Positions 40,308-50,714 of a DNA stretch of 64,000 nucleotides are shown here, piece after piece. Both the position numbers and the translations under genes were made by a program. The notes beneath the pieces were generated by a model, which ran no database searches, was not told the DNA's origin, and was given only the letters and a program-made list of their open reading frames with translations. How positions within the stretch are numbered: the stretch's first letter is position 1; the number at the start of each line of letters is the position of its first letter. The DNA comes from JADLHS01 sp020848635 (lineage in GTDB: Bacteria > Verrucomicrobiota > Verrucomicrobiia > Limisphaerales > JADLHS01): NCBI GenBank assembly GCA_037044975.1, contig JBAOIL010000037.1, forward strand, positions 310,001-374,000, in the 5' to 3' direction.

Positions 40308-42848
40308 TTAGACGTCGAGGTTGCGAACGTTCAATGCGTTGTCCTCAATGAACTGACGGCGCGGTTCGACCTCGTCGCCCATGAGCCGCACAAACATTTC
40401 CTCGGCTTCGACGGCATCGGTCAGTTCGATGCGGAGCAACTTGCGACGGACGGGGTTCATGGTCGTCTCGAACAGTTCCTTCGCATCCATTTCGCCCAGG
40501 CCTTTGAAGCGATACATCTGAATGCCTTTCTTGCCCACGGCTTTCACCGCACTCAAGATTTCCGGGATCGAAAACAGCGGCGTCACACTCGCGCGTTCGC
40601 CCTCGCCTTCGGTCAGTTCATAGAGCGGTTTGTCCTGCGCGGAAAAGTGATCCACCGACAGGCCTTTCTTGGACAACTTGCCCATCAACTCCGCCACCGC
40701 TTTGCTTTCGTGATGCAGGTCCGCGTAAATGGCGCGGCGTGTTGGGCCGTCCTTCCTCCGCACCTCGGTGTCACCGTTAAACAAATCCGCGTGTTTGGCC
40801 TTGAATGCTTCCAACTCCTCGCTCGTGATGAAGTAATGCACGGTCTCGTCATTGCCTTCACGCACTTTTACGAGATGCGACGGATAATCGCCGTCCGGCG
40901 AACGCCGCTCGACATAATCACCGAAGTCACCGCCCTGTCGCCGCACATACGCCGTGTGTTTGTCCACCGACTCCAACAACTGCAGGATTTCCTCGAGCTG
41001 TTTTTGCGTAAACTCCTTGCCATCCACCAGACTCTTTAACTGCACTTCCTCCACGCCGTTCTGCACCAAAATACGGTTCAACTGCACGTCGTCGTCAATG
41101 TAGTCCGTCTTCTTCTTGCGGGTGATCGAATACAGCGGCGGCTGCGCGATATACACAAATCCCTGCTTCACGAGCTGCGGCATCTGCCGGTAGAAAAAGG
41201 TCAGCAGCAAGGTGCGAATGTGCGAGCCGTCCACGTCCGCATCGGTCATGATGATGATCTTGTGGTAACGCAGCCGGTTCAAATCGAACGCGCCTTCCCC
41301 CTCGCCGTCGCCAATCCCCGTGCCGATGGCGGTAATCATCGTGCGGATTTCCGTGTTTTGCAGCACCTTGTCGAGGCGCGCCTTCTCCACGTTGATGAGC
41401 TTGCCGCGAATGGGCAGGATCGCCTGGAATTTCCGGTCCCGCCCCTGCTTGGCCGAGCCGCCGGCGGAGTCACCTTCGACGATATAAAGCTCCGTATTCG
41501 CCGGATCCCGGTCGGAACAATCCGCCAGCTTGCCGGGCAAACCGCCGCCCGTCAGCGCGCTCTTGCGCACGGCTTCCCGGGCTTTCCGGGCGGCTTCGCG
41601 CGCGCGCGCGGCGTTCAGGCTCTTATCGATGATGCGCTTGGCGACGGGTGGATTCCCGTCGAAGTACGCCATCAACCCTTCATATGCAACGGAGCCGACG
41701 ATTTTCTCCACTTCGGGCGAAAGCAATTTCACCTTCGTTTGCGATTCAAACTTGGGATCGCTGTGCTTGACGGAGATGACCGCCGTCAGCCCTTCGCGCA
41801 CGTCGTCGCCAGTGATCTGCGGGTCTTTCTCTTTCAGCAACTCGTTGGACTTCGCGTACTGGTTAATCGCCCGCGTCACCGCGCTGCGGAAGCCGGACAA
41901 ATGCGAACCGCCGTCGGGATTGTGGACCGTGTTCGTGTAACACAGGACCTGATCGTTATAACTGTCGTTGTATTGCAGCACGACCTCGACGTGAACCTCG
42001 ATGTCCTTGTCGTCGTTCTTCTCCTTGGTTTCCTTGCGGAACGCGATGGGCTTGGGATGCAACGGTGTCTTGCTCTTGTTGAGTTGTTTGACAAACTCCT
42101 CTGTGCCGTCCTTGTAGTAAAAGACCTCCGGTTTGGCCTCCGCCTGGCGTTCGTCCCGAAAAACAATCTCCAAACCTGAATTTAAAAATGCCAGTTCGCG
42201 CAAGCGTTGACTGATGCGATCCGCCTTGAACTCGATCGTCTCGCGGAAGATTTCCGCGTCGGGCATGAAAGTGATCAATGTGCCCGTGCCCTTCGCCTTG
42301 CCAATGACATGCAGCTTCTGGATGGTCTTGCCGCGCTCAAACTCCATGTGATGCACTTCACCGCCGCGGGACACTTCCACTTCGAACCATTCACTGACCG
42401 CGTTGACGCATTTCGCGCCAACGCCGTGGGTGCCGCCGGAAAATTTGTATCCGCCCTGGCCATACTTGCCGCCGGAGTGCAAGGTCGTCAGCACCATCTC
42501 CACGCCGGGAATCTTGTATTGCGGATGCATGTCCACTGGAATGCCGCGACCGTTGTCGCGGACCGAGATCGAGCCATCCACATGAATCGCGACCTCGATC
42601 TTGTCACAGTGGCCGGCGAGATGTTCGTCCACGGAATTATCCAGCACTTCGCTCACACAATGGTGCAAAGCCCGCTCATCCGTGCCGCCGATATACATGC
42701 CGGGCTTCTTGCGCACGGCCTCCAGACCCTCCAGCTTCCCTAGCTGCGCCGAACCGTAATCGGCCTTCACCGACGTGTCTGACGCCTGGTGTTTATCTTC
42801 GGATGGATCGGAAATATTCGACATAGTTTGCATTACGTCAGCGCTCAT
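40308..42848 (-). CDS. gyrB: DNA gyrase subunit B
   Basis: 846 residues from ATG 42848 (MSADVMQTMSNISDPSEDKH); internal ATGs at 42833 and 42824 are alternatives and the frame opens at 42902. ATPase motifs are EVLDNSVDEHLAG, DNGRGIPVDMH and GGTHGVGAKCVNAVS; the TOPRIM motifs are YIVEGDSAGGSAKQGRDR and MTDADVDGSHIRTLLLTFFY. A long segment of the GyrB TOPRIM insert type (HYFITSEELEAFKAKHADLF ... YELTEGEGERASVTPLF) precedes MYRFKGLGEMD. It is intact, unlike gyrA, which follows 31 bases downstream. Confidence 0.97.
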   Translation of the reverse strand: MSADVMQTMSNISDPSEDKHQASDTSVKADYGSAQLGKLEGLEAVRKKPGMYIGGTDERALHHCVSEVLDNSVDEHLAGHCDKIEVAIHVDGSISVRDNGRGIPVDMHPQYKIPGVEMVLTTLHSGGKYGQGGYKFSGGTHGVGAKCVNAVSEWFEVEVSRGGEVHHMEFERGKTIQKLHVIGKAKGTGTLITFMPDAEIFRETIEFKADRISQRLRELAFLNSGLEIVFRDERQAEAKPEVFYYKDGTEEFVKQLNKSKTPLHPKPIAFRKETKEKNDDKDIEVHVEVVLQYNDSYNDQVLCYTNTVHNPDGGSHLSGFRSAVTRAINQYAKSNELLKEKDPQITGDDVREGLTAVISVKHSDPKFESQTKVKLLSPEVEKIVGSVAYEGLMAYFDGNPPVAKRIIDKSLNAARAREAARKAREAVRKSALTGGGLPGKLADCSDRDPANTELYIVEGDSAGGSAKQGRDRKFQAILPIRGKLINVEKARLDKVLQNTEIRTMITAIGTGIGDGEGEGAFDLNRLRYHKIIIMTDADVDGSHIRTLLLTFFYRQMPQLVKQGFVYIAQPPLYSITRKKKTDYIDDDVQLNRILVQNGVEEVQLKSLVDGKEFTQKQLEEILQLLESVDKHTAYVRRQGGDFGDYVERRSPDGDYPSHLVKVREGNDETVHYFITSEELEAFKAKHADLFNGDTEVRRKDGPTRRAIYADLHHESKAVAELMGKLSKKGLSVDHFSAQDKPLYELTEGEGERASVTPLFSIPEILSAVKAVGKKGIQMYRFKGLGEMDAKELFETTMNPVRRKLLRIELTDAVEAEEMFVRLMGDEVEPRRQFIEDNALNVRNLDV

Positions 42849-43099
42849 TTTGACCCGCCGACAATCGACGACAATAGTAAAAAAACCACCCCTGCCACAC
42901 AACGTTTATCTCCGGGTTCAGGGGGCAAAAATACCATTAGTTGGGGCGCTTTTGTCTTGCTTACCAAACATCTAGTGGAAGCCGCGCTTGGCTTGCCTTG
43001 CCCAGGCTCGGCCTGAGCCGAAGCCACATAACCGAATCTGATTGGCTCTGCAGGAAAGAGGCGATCCACCACGCTTTCGCGTGGATCTTCAGCCACCGC

Positions 43100-43936
43100 T
43101 TAAGACTTGATGTCCCGCACGTAAAACGCGGTGCAACCAACGACAAACGCCGTCGCGCAAATGGTGAGGAGTGCCACTTGCGACTGGAGAATCTGCGACC
43201 ACGGCACCGGGTTTTGAAACACCAGCAACCAGCACCGGAAGTGATGAGTGATGAACCAATTGTCGAAGCGATCAAAGAACGGAATGCTCTCCATCACCAC
43301 ATTTACGAAGAGATAGGAGAGCGCCACAATGGTGGCCGCCGCGGGTTTCATGTTAAAACAGGAAAACATGAAGGCGACTGACAAAATCGCACTGGCATTC
43401 ACGACCAAGAACAAGTGCGCGAAGACAAAGCGCGCCAAGCCTTCGCCTGGCGAAAAAACGCTGAAGGCCATGCCGGGCGCAAAGACGAACATCCCCTTCC
43501 ACGGAAATAACAACTTCGCAAACCCCAGTGCCGTCAGGCCCAGGACCACCACCAACACCGCCGCAAAAACGATCCCGGCAGCCCATTTCACCAGTAACAA
43601 CCGGACGCGGGATATCGGGCGGGACAAAATCATCCGCAGCGTGCCGTCCTCGTACTCCTTGGCCACCAGGTCGCCGCCCACGAGGGTGGCGTACAACGGC
43701 ATCAACAGGATAATCTGCGGCATCAGCATCACGACGGATACCGTCAGTGCCGAAACAAATTCCGTCGCGACGTAGCCGTTGCCCAAGAGCAAGCGCTCGA
43801 AATCGCTTTGCCAGCGCGTGAACTTGAACGCCAAGAGCATGGCCGTCTGCGCCAGGATAAACGCCCCGAAGCCGATGTACGTGCGCTTCTTGCCGAAGAG
43901 CTTCCAAAGTTCATTGCGGAGTTGGGCGATAAACAT
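43100..43936 (-). CDS. ABC-2-type transporter permease
   Basis: 278 residues with about six hydrophobic segments (YIGFGAFILAQTAMLLAF, VVMLMPQIILLMPLYATLV, GIVFAAVLVVVLGLTALGF, and others). The cytoplasmic motif AKEYEDGTLRMILSRPISR is the family signature. It lies 92 bases after the ABC ATPase gene on the same strand; together they should form an exporter. Natural substrate unknown. Confidence 0.9.
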   Translation of the reverse strand: MFIAQLRNELWKLFGKKRTYIGFGAFILAQTAMLLAFKFTRWQSDFERLLLGNGYVATEFVSALTVSVVMLMPQIILLMPLYATLVGGDLVAKEYEDGTLRMILSRPISRVRLLLVKWAAGIVFAAVLVVVLGLTALGFAKLLFPWKGMFVFAPGMAFSVFSPGEGLARFVFAHLFLVVNASAILSVAFMFSCFNMKPAAATIVALSYLFVNVVMESIPFFDRFDNWFITHHFRCWLLVFQNPVPWSQILQSQVALLTICATAFVVGCTAFYVRDIKS

Positions 43937-44028
43937 AAATCAGAGCGACGAACGTCCAGTTCCAAAGTCGCCGTGGCCGCTGGCCCAACTGGTTCGCCGT
44001 TGGATATAGGATGTTGGGGGCTGGATGT

Positions 44029-44934
44029 TCATTTATTTGCTTCTCGTTGACCGTTCACGAGGCCCAGATAAAAATCCTCCAGCGTCTGTTCGTGTTGCCA
44101 GATGCCTTCGACCGCGATGCCGGCCGCAACGAGCGTGCGCGTCACCTCCGCCGTCGAAGTTCCATCTTTGAGCACGATAAAGCGCCCGTCGGATGATCCG
44201 TTGATCAGTTGGCGGTCGTGCAAGAGGGCGGCGGCGGCGGCGAAATCCGGTGTCTTTAGCACGACCTTGCTTCGCGCCGCCCGCACTTCCGTCACCTGCC
44301 CTTCAAAGACTTTGCGGCCTTGCTGCAGCACCGCAATGCGCGAGCAAAGCTGCTCCACTTCGGTAAGTTGATGGGAAGAAAGCAGGATGGTCAGGCCCAA
44401 TTCCCGATGCAGCCGCCCGATGGTCTGGCGCATTTCGGCAATGCCCTCCGGGTCCAAACCATTTCCCGGCTCATCGAGAATCAGCAACTCCGGACCGGGC
44501 AGAAGGGCTTGCGCCAGCGCCAGTCGCGCCCGCATTCCGTGTGAGTAGGTTTTCACTTTTGATTGCTCGCGGCCGGTCAGCCCAACCCATGCCACCACCT
44601 CGCGAATCCGTTGCGGCGCGGTGGGCGCAGTGTAGTGGCTGAGGATTTCCAGATTGCGCCAGCCGCTGAGGTAATCGTAAAACGCCGGCGTTTCAAAGAT
44701 CGCGCCGACCTTGTGCAAAGCCAGCGCGCGCTGGCTCGCCACGTCGTACCCACAGACCCTCACCCCGCCGCTGGTCGGCCAAACCTGGCCCAGCATCATG
44801 CCAATGGCCGTGCTTTTGCCCGCGCCGTTATGGCCGAGCAGCCCGAAGATTTCACCCCGCGGGACGGTCAAGGTGAGGTCGTCCACCGCGAGTCGCGAGC
44901 CGAATTTCTTTTGGACGTTGCGGAGTTCGATCAT
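44029..44934 (-). CDS. ABC transporter ATP-binding protein
   Basis: 301 residues. Walker A is GHNGAGKST, the signature loop is YSHGMRARLALAQAL (a variant of LSxGQ), Walker B is LLILDEPGNGLDPEG, and the H-loop is LSSHQ. The C-terminal extension is of the drug/antibiotic/Nod-type exporter class. Its start overlaps the stop of the upstream pseudopilin gene in an ATGA, which implies translational coupling. Confidence 0.93.
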   Translation of the reverse strand: MIELRNVQKKFGSRLAVDDLTLTVPRGEIFGLLGHNGAGKSTAIGMMLGQVWPTSGGVRVCGYDVASQRALALHKVGAIFETPAFYDYLSGWRNLEILSHYTAPTAPQRIREVVAWVGLTGREQSKVKTYSHGMRARLALAQALLPGPELLILDEPGNGLDPEGIAEMRQTIGRLHRELGLTILLSSHQLTEVEQLCSRIAVLQQGRKVFEGQVTEVRAARSKVVLKTPDFAAAAALLHDRQLINGSSDGRFIVLKDGTSTAEVTRTLVAAGIAVEGIWQHEQTLEDFYLGLVNGQREANK

Positions 44935-45512
44935 TTTGGAATCGCCCCTTCAAGGGTCAGCAGGTTTTTGATATGCCCGTCGGCATAGAGATAGTTCACC
45001 GCCTTGCCCGGCCCGCGCGCCTTGTGAAAATTTTCCTTGTCGAAGAATACCGGGATGGCGTGTGGATTGAACTGTATGCCGAGCACCATGAGACTATCCG
45101 CTCGCTGGCCGTTAAGAGGGCTGTTCCAAGAATAACTTGAGCCTGTTTGCTCAAAGTAGGTTGGTGACTTTTCCGGTAACGGCACCGGCTTCTCCGAAGG
45201 CCATTTGTCGGACACGCATTTGAGCACGGTTACATTGCCCAGTTCGTTTGAAAGCACGGTGTCTGGTCCAGCGTACTCGTTCGTCACCTGAGGGTATTGG
45301 TCCTGCATGAATGGCAAGCGATTGTTGTTCCCGTCCACATACAACTGCAAGGCAATGCCGGTTTGCCGTAAGTTACTGATGCACGCGGTCGAACGTCCGG
45401 CCTCCTTCGCCTTGCCCAACGCCGGCATCAGTAGCGCCGCCAGAATCCCGATGATGGCAATGACCACCAGTAGCTCGATGAGGGTGAAGGCCAGAATGAG
45501 CTTAACGCCCAC
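44931..45512 (-). CDS. Pseudopilin-like protein with prepilin leader
   Basis: About 193 residues from GTG 45512 (MGVKLILAFTLIELLVVIAI). The leader (cleavage before F, after A) and hydrophobic helix identify a type II pseudopilin-like protein. LYADGHIKNLLTLEG near the end matches the DGH motif of the group. The open frame continues to 45725, but that part is translated repeat element. The GTG and a purine-rich GGGGTAAGG before it come from the element end, so the element seems to have replaced the original start. It overlaps the ABC ATPase by ATGA. Confidence 0.72.
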   Translation of the reverse strand: MGVKLILAFTLIELLVVIAIIGILAALLMPALGKAKEAGRSTACISNLRQTGIALQLYVDGNNNRLPFMQDQYPQVTNEYAGPDTVLSNELGNVTVLKCVSDKWPSEKPVPLPEKSPTYFEQTGSSYSWNSPLNGQRADSLMVLGIQFNPHAIPVFFDKENFHKARGPGKAVNYLYADGHIKNLLTLEGAIPK

Positions 45513-45705
45513 CCTTACCCCAACCCTCTCCCCCAAGTAGTGGGAATAGCGCTCGGGCGACTTACCAACTTCGGATGTCACTTCTACGTCTGCCGCCTCA
45601 TTTAACTCTGCCTCAAACCCTTGAATAAATACCAACTGTCCAGGTTCACCAATGATTGCCAAGCGAATCCCCCTCTCCTGGGGGAGGGGGTTAGGGTGAG
45701 GTCGG
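45508..45705. repeat. MITE/REP-like element with CCCTTACCCC / GGGTGAGG ends
   Basis: About 198 bases. The left end CCACCCTTACCCCAACCC-TCTCCCCC is the inverted, imperfect counterpart of the right end GGGGGAGGGGGTTAGGGTGAGG. An extra stem CCCCCTCTCCTGGGGGAGGG lies at the right. The inside is non-coding or accidentally open. Same end type as the element at 16205-16360. It lies at the 5' edge of the pseudopilin gene. Confidence 0.72.
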
Positions 45706-45747
45706 TCGTTCAACAATCTTCGCACAAAATGATTTCCGATCGGATGG

Positions 45748-46368
45748 TCACCTTCCCCGCATCATGCGGCCCGATTCCATCGCCCGCTGCAGCTCCTCCA
45801 GCACCGGCGCGAGCTCGGCTTTGGTTTGCGCCGAACTTTGACTGTAAAAAGTTTTCAACCCGATCGTGCGGATCTGGGCTTCCAGTTCCGGGCTGATCGG
45901 CGGACGATTCGCCCCGCCCGGCATCCCCACCGCGCCCCCTGCGGCATTGGCACTGACGTCCCGCAGGCGTTTGAGAGCGTCGTCGATGGTCTTGCGGCGT
46001 TTATCCTCGGGTAATTCTTCAAACGCCGAGATCATCTGTTTGAAACCAGCCGGCATCGTCGCTTCGAGAAATGCGCTCTTCTCCGACTCGGTCATCTGCT
46101 CGAACCATCCCTCCCCAAAACGCCCCAACCGCAATTGCTGACGCTCTTCGCGCGAAAGGCGGTTCAGCTTGTCTGCCAATGCCTTCAAGGTCCGGGCGCG
46201 ATCCGCCGCGCTCAGCCGGCTCAAATCCACGGAGGCGATGTACGCCCGCACTTTTTCCGCGGTCATCTTCAGGTTGGCGGCAATCTTGTAGCCCGCGAAG
46301 CTCAGCCCCCAGATCGCAATCAAGCCGAGCGCCGCCCACACTAAAGCTCGTTGCCGTTGACTTAACAT
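45748..46368 (-). CDS. Membrane-anchored hypothetical protein
   Basis: 206 residues. ATG 46368 (MLSQRQRALVWAALGLIAIW) starts a single N-terminal membrane helix; the frame extends to 46461. The rest is soluble, charged and helix-rich (AADRARTLKALADKLNRLSR, ELPEDKRRKTIDDALKRLRD), with a Gly/Pro patch (AVGMPGGANRPPISPE) before the last helix. I recognise no domain. It lies upstream of the pseudopilin/ABC genes on the same strand but separated from them by the MITE. Confidence 0.65.
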   Translation of the reverse strand: MLSQRQRALVWAALGLIAIWGLSFAGYKIAANLKMTAEKVRAYIASVDLSRLSAADRARTLKALADKLNRLSREERQQLRLGRFGEGWFEQMTESEKSAFLEATMPAGFKQMISAFEELPEDKRRKTIDDALKRLRDVSANAAGGAVGMPGGANRPPISPELEAQIRTIGLKTFYSQSSAQTKAELAPVLEELQRAMESGRMMRGR

Positions 46369-46490
46369 GCGGAAGTCTAGCGCGAGAACCGGCGTCCGCC
46401 ACCGAAAAGAAATGGGCTTGAGGCTGACTTCCAAAGCTCCCGGGCCAGTTCCAACTTGCATTGCGGCCAGCCAAATCTAACTTCCCCGGC

Positions 46491-49373
46491 ATGTTAAATT
46501 CAGGAATAAAGTCCCTATCCCCCGGTTCGCTGGGTCACCCGGACCAATTCGTCCGCCGCCACATCGGTCCGAACGCCACTGAAACCGCCGCCATGCTCAA
46601 GGCCGTCGGCTACGACTCCGTCAACGCCCTCGTCGCCGCCGCCGTGCCCAAAGCCATCCGCCTCCCGCAACCGCTCGACCTCCCCGCCCCCGCGTCCGAA
46701 TTCGATGCGCTGCGCGAACTGCAAGCCATCGCCGCGCAGAACCAGGTCTTTCGCTCGTTCATCGGGCAGGGTTACTACGACACCATCACGCCGCCGGTCA
46801 TCCAGCGGAACGTGCTGGAAAATCCCGGTTGGTACACGCAATACACGCCGTATCAGGCCGAGATTTCCCAAGGCCGCCTCGAAGCGCTGTTGAATTTTCA
46901 GACGCTCGCGAGCGAACTCACCGCGCTCGACATCGCGAACGCTTCCATGCTCGATGAAGCCACCGCTGCCGCCGAAGCGATGACGATGTCGCATCGGCTT
47001 GAAGGACGGGCGCAATGTGTTCTTCATCTCTGCCGCCTGCCATCCGCAAACCATCGAGGTCGTCTCCGCCCGCGCCAAAGCGCTTGGCATCGAAGCCGTC
47101 GTTGGCAATCACGAGACATTCGAGTTCTCCGACAAGGTCTTCGGCGCTCTCGTTCAATATCCCGACACCTCCGGCGCGATTTACAACTACGAGCCGTTCA
47201 CGGAGAAAGCCCACGCCGCGGGCGCAATGGTCACCGTCGCCACCGATCTGCTCGCGCTCACGCTCATCAAGCCGCCGGGCGAATTCGGCGCGGACATCGC
47301 CGTTGGCAGCGCGCAACGTTTCGGTGTGCCGCTAGGTTACGGCGGACCGCATGCCGCCTTCTTTGCCACGCGCGACGAATTCAAACGCCAGATGCCCGGT
47401 CGGCTCGTCGGCGTTTCCAAAGATGCCCGCGGCAAGCCGGCCATGCGCCTCGCCCTCGGCACGCGCGAGCAACACATCCGCCGCGAGAAAGCCACCAGCA
47501 ACATCTGCACAGCGCAGGCGTTGCTGGCGAACATGGCTTCGCTCTACGCCTGCTATCATGGTGCGGAAGGATTGAAGCAGATCGCGCAGCGCGTTCACAC
47601 GCTCACGGAAGTTCTCGCGACCGGCTTGGAACGCCTCGGCCACCTCGTCGCGACCACGCCCCGCTTCGACACGTTGAAGATCAATCTCGGCGACAAGAAG
47701 TCTGCCGACATCCTCAAGATCGCCGAAGCGCATCGCATCAATCTCCGCGCGATTGACGACAAGACCATCGGCATCTCGCTCGATGAAGCCACCAGCGCAG
47801 CGGATGTTGCCACGCTCTTGCAGGTGTTCAATGGCGACAAAGCCCCCGACTTCGCCGTCGCAGACTTGACCGAGCACGCCACCAAGAACGCCAAGCACGC
47901 GTGCGACCGCACCTCGGATTTCCTCCAACACCCCGTCTTCAACCGCTACCACTCCGAGACCGAGATGCTGCGTTACATCAAGCGGCTCGAATCGCGCGAT
48001 CTCTCGCTCACGGCTTCAATGATTCCGCTCGGCTCATGCACCATGAAGCTCAACGCGGCGGCGGAAATGTACCCCGTGTCGTGGCCGGAGTTCGGCAAGA
48101 TTCATCCGTTTGCGCCCATCAAACAGACGCGCGGCTACCAGAAGATGTTCGAGCAACTCGAAACCTGGCTTGCCGAGATCACCGGGTTCGCCGGCATTTC
48201 ACTCCAGCCCAACGCCGGGTCGCAGGGCGAATACGCCGGGTTGCTCGTCATCCGCGCCTATCACGAATCGCGCGGCGAAGCGCATCGCAACGTCTGCCTC
48301 ATCCCCACCTCCGCGCACGGCACGAACCCCGCCAGCGCCGTCATGGCCGGCATGAAAGTCGTCGCCGTCGCGTGCGACACCAACGGCAACATTGACGTCG
48401 CCGACCTCCGCGCGAAGGCCGAGGCACATAAGGCCGATCTCTCGTGCCTGATGATCACCTATCCGTCCACGCACGGCGTGTTCGAGGAAACCATCCGCGA
48501 GATTTGCGAAATCATCCACGCCAACGGCGGCCAGGTTTACATGGACGGCGCGAACATGAACGCGCAAGTCGGCCTCACCAGCCCCGGCTTCATCGGCGCG
48601 GACGTCTGCCATCTGAATCTGCACAAGACCTTTTGCATCCCGCACGGCGGCGGCGGCCCGGGCGTCGGACCGATTGGCGTGGCGGAACATCTCGTCGAGT
48701 TTCTGCCCGGCCACAACGTCATCAATCTCGGCGGCGAAAACCCCATCGGGGCGGTTTCTGCCGCGCCGTGGGGCAGCGCGAGCATTCTCACCATCTCGTG
48801 GATGTATATCGCCATGATGGGCGCGGACGGACTGACCGAAGCGACGAAGTTCGCCATCCTCAACGCGAATTACATTTCCAAGCGGCTCGAGAAACATTTC
48901 CCGACGCTCTACCGCAGCAACGGCCTCGTCGCGCACGAATGCATCCTCGACTTGCGCGCGTTCAAGGGCATCGACCGCCGAGGACGTGGCGAAGCGGCTG
49001 ATGGATTACGGCTTTCACGCGCCGACGCTCTCATGGCCCGTCGCCGGCACGCTCATGGTCGAACCCACCGAAAGCGAATCCCAATACGAACTCGACCGCT
49101 TCTGCGACGCGATGATCTCCATCCACGCCGAAATGACCGCCGTGGAAACCGGCGCAGCCGACGCCAAAAATAACTTACTCAAAAACGCCCCGCACACCGC
49201 GGACCAGATCGCCAGCGACAATTGGAATCGTCCCTACAGCCGCGAAGCAGCGGCCTTCCCGGCGCAAGAGCCTGCACGACTACAAATTCTGGCCGCACGT
49301 GGCCCGCGTGGACAACGTCTTCGGCGACCGCAACCCGGTTTGTTCGTGCGTGGGGATGGAGAACTATTCCTAA
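46491..49373 (+). CDS. gcvP: Glycine dehydrogenase (decarboxylating), glycine cleavage P protein; three frameshifts
   Basis: PLP-dependent P protein of the glycine cleavage system. The start is ATG 46491 (MLNSGIKSLSPGSLGHPDQF, then FVRRHIGP). One extra base near 46996 (continuing LKDGRNVFFISAACHPQTIE), one near 48972 (continuing TAEDVAKRLMDYGFHAPTLS) and one in a CCC run near 49260 (continuing RKSLHDYKFWPHVARVDNVF) break the frame. After correction there are about 959 residues ending CSCVGMENYS. The PLP lysine is in HLNLHKTFCIPHGGGGPG. All three lesions are +1. The last roughly 30 codons recur, diverged, at 50576-50703. Confidence 0.95.
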
Positions 49374-49431
49374 CCGCAGATTGCGCAGATGAACGCAGAT
49401 GGGGTGGGGCGAGGCTACTGACGAGCCGCGC

Positions 49432-50478
49432 TCACTTCTTTTTCTTGCCCGGCTTTCCCAGCTTTGGCGCGGGCAGCTTCTTGACGGCCTCTTCAAAATC
49501 CTTGTCCACCTGCGACGGCTTCGCATCTTGCAACCGCCGGAACTTCTCGTATTCCGCCTCGGCTTTCGCCAGTGCTGCCTCATGCGACACTTTGCCGGCG
49601 TGATCCAGCAATTCGCGCCCCGACAGTTTCAAGAAATCATCCAGCTTCGCGATCCAATCACGCATCGTCATCGGCTTCCGCTCCAGCGCCTGCAACTCCG
49701 CGTATTCGAGGTAGAGATTCACGATGCGATTGAGCACCTGCAGTTCGTCCTCCGTAAGATAGTTCTTGGCTACGGCCGCGTCTTCTTTCCGCACCCGTCC
49801 GCCGGGGCGCGTGGTGAGCATTCCCATGAACGGCTTCCCGGCATCCGCCCGCGCGTGAATCACCTCGGCCGCCGTCTGCCCGTGGGTTGCCCAATGCATC
49901 TTGTTCTGCACCGTTGCGAAGAACTGCTCCGACGCCTCCGCTGCCGGATCGTAGTCCACGCTCGTTGCGTAAATATCCAGCACCTTCTGGTAGAAACGCC
50001 GTTCCGACGACCGGATGTCCCGGATGCGCGCCAGCAGTTCGTCAAAATAATCCGTATGGCCTTTGCCCGGGGGATTCTTCAACCGCTCATCATCCATCGT
50101 GAAACCCTTCACGAGATATTCTTTGAGCCGCGCCGTCGCCCATTGGCGGAACTGCGTGCCGCGCGGCGAACGGACGCGATAGCCCACGGCGAGAATGGCT
50201 TCCAGGTTGTAATGCCGCAGCGACCGTTGAATCTGCCGTCCGCCCTCCGAACGAACTTGTAAGTAATCCTTACAAGTTGCCGTTTCGTTCAATTCTCCCT
50301 CCGCGTAAATCGCGCGGAGATGCAGCGTGATGTTTTGGGGCGTGGTCTGAAACAACTCCGCCATCAACGCCTGGGTCATCCAGACCGTCTCCTGCTCGAA
50401 CCGGCATTCAATGCGCGTTCGCCCATCCGCCGTCTGATACAGGACGATCTCGGAGTTGGATTGAGGGCTCGGCTTCAT
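49432..50478 (-). CDS. RhuM-family protein
   Basis: 348 residues from ATG 50478 (MKPSPQSNSEIVLYQTADGR). The N-terminal domain VWMTQALMAELFQTTPQNIT, then KDYLQVRSEGGRQIQRSLRH and YNLEAILAVGYRVRSPRGTQ, define the virulence RhuM family (Bro-N/KilA-like DNA-binding type). A central helical part (YATSVDYDPAAEASEQFFAT, AEVIHARADAGKPFMGMLTT) and a Lys-rich tail follow. Such genes are common in mobile islands and phage-like regions; function unproven. It is the only cargo between gcvP and the duplicated gcvP tail. Confidence 0.9.
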   Translation of the reverse strand: MKPSPQSNSEIVLYQTADGRTRIECRFEQETVWMTQALMAELFQTTPQNITLHLRAIYAEGELNETATCKDYLQVRSEGGRQIQRSLRHYNLEAILAVGYRVRSPRGTQFRQWATARLKEYLVKGFTMDDERLKNPPGKGHTDYFDELLARIRDIRSSERRFYQKVLDIYATSVDYDPAAEASEQFFATVQNKMHWATHGQTAAEVIHARADAGKPFMGMLTTRPGGRVRKEDAAVAKNYLTEDELQVLNRIVNLYLEYAELQALERKPMTMRDWIAKLDDFLKLSGRELLDHAGKVSHEAALAKAEAEYEKFRRLQDAKPSQVDKDFEEAVKKLPAPKLGKPGKKKK

Positions 50479-50575
50479 TCTTCTGCGTTGCGCCACAGCG
50501 GAACAAAAGATTTAATCCACCTCAATGCAAAACGAGCGTCTGGCCATTCCGCAATCCGGACTCAACATTCCGCAT

Positions 50576-50703
50576 TGGAATTGGCCGCACGTGGGCCGCG
50601 TGGACAACGCCTTCGGCGACCGCAATCCGGGCTTGCCGCGCCATTGCGCAACGACGCCGGGTCTGCTCCTGCGTGGGGATACAGAATTATTCTTAACTGC
50701 GAC
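50576..50703 (+). pseudogene. Displaced, diverged 3' end of gcvP
   Basis: Translates as WPHVGRVDNAFGDRNP, then about 30 foreign bases (from 50630), then VCSCVGIQNYS and TAA. The live gene reads WPHVARVDNVFGDRNPVCSC and VGMENYS. Many base differences are synonymous (AAC/AAT, TGT/TGC, TCG/TCC, TCC/TCT). It has no body upstream. It lies 1.3 kb after gcvP in the same orientation, and ends 12 bases before the next gene. Confidence 0.85.
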
Positions 50704-50714
50704 CCATTGACACC

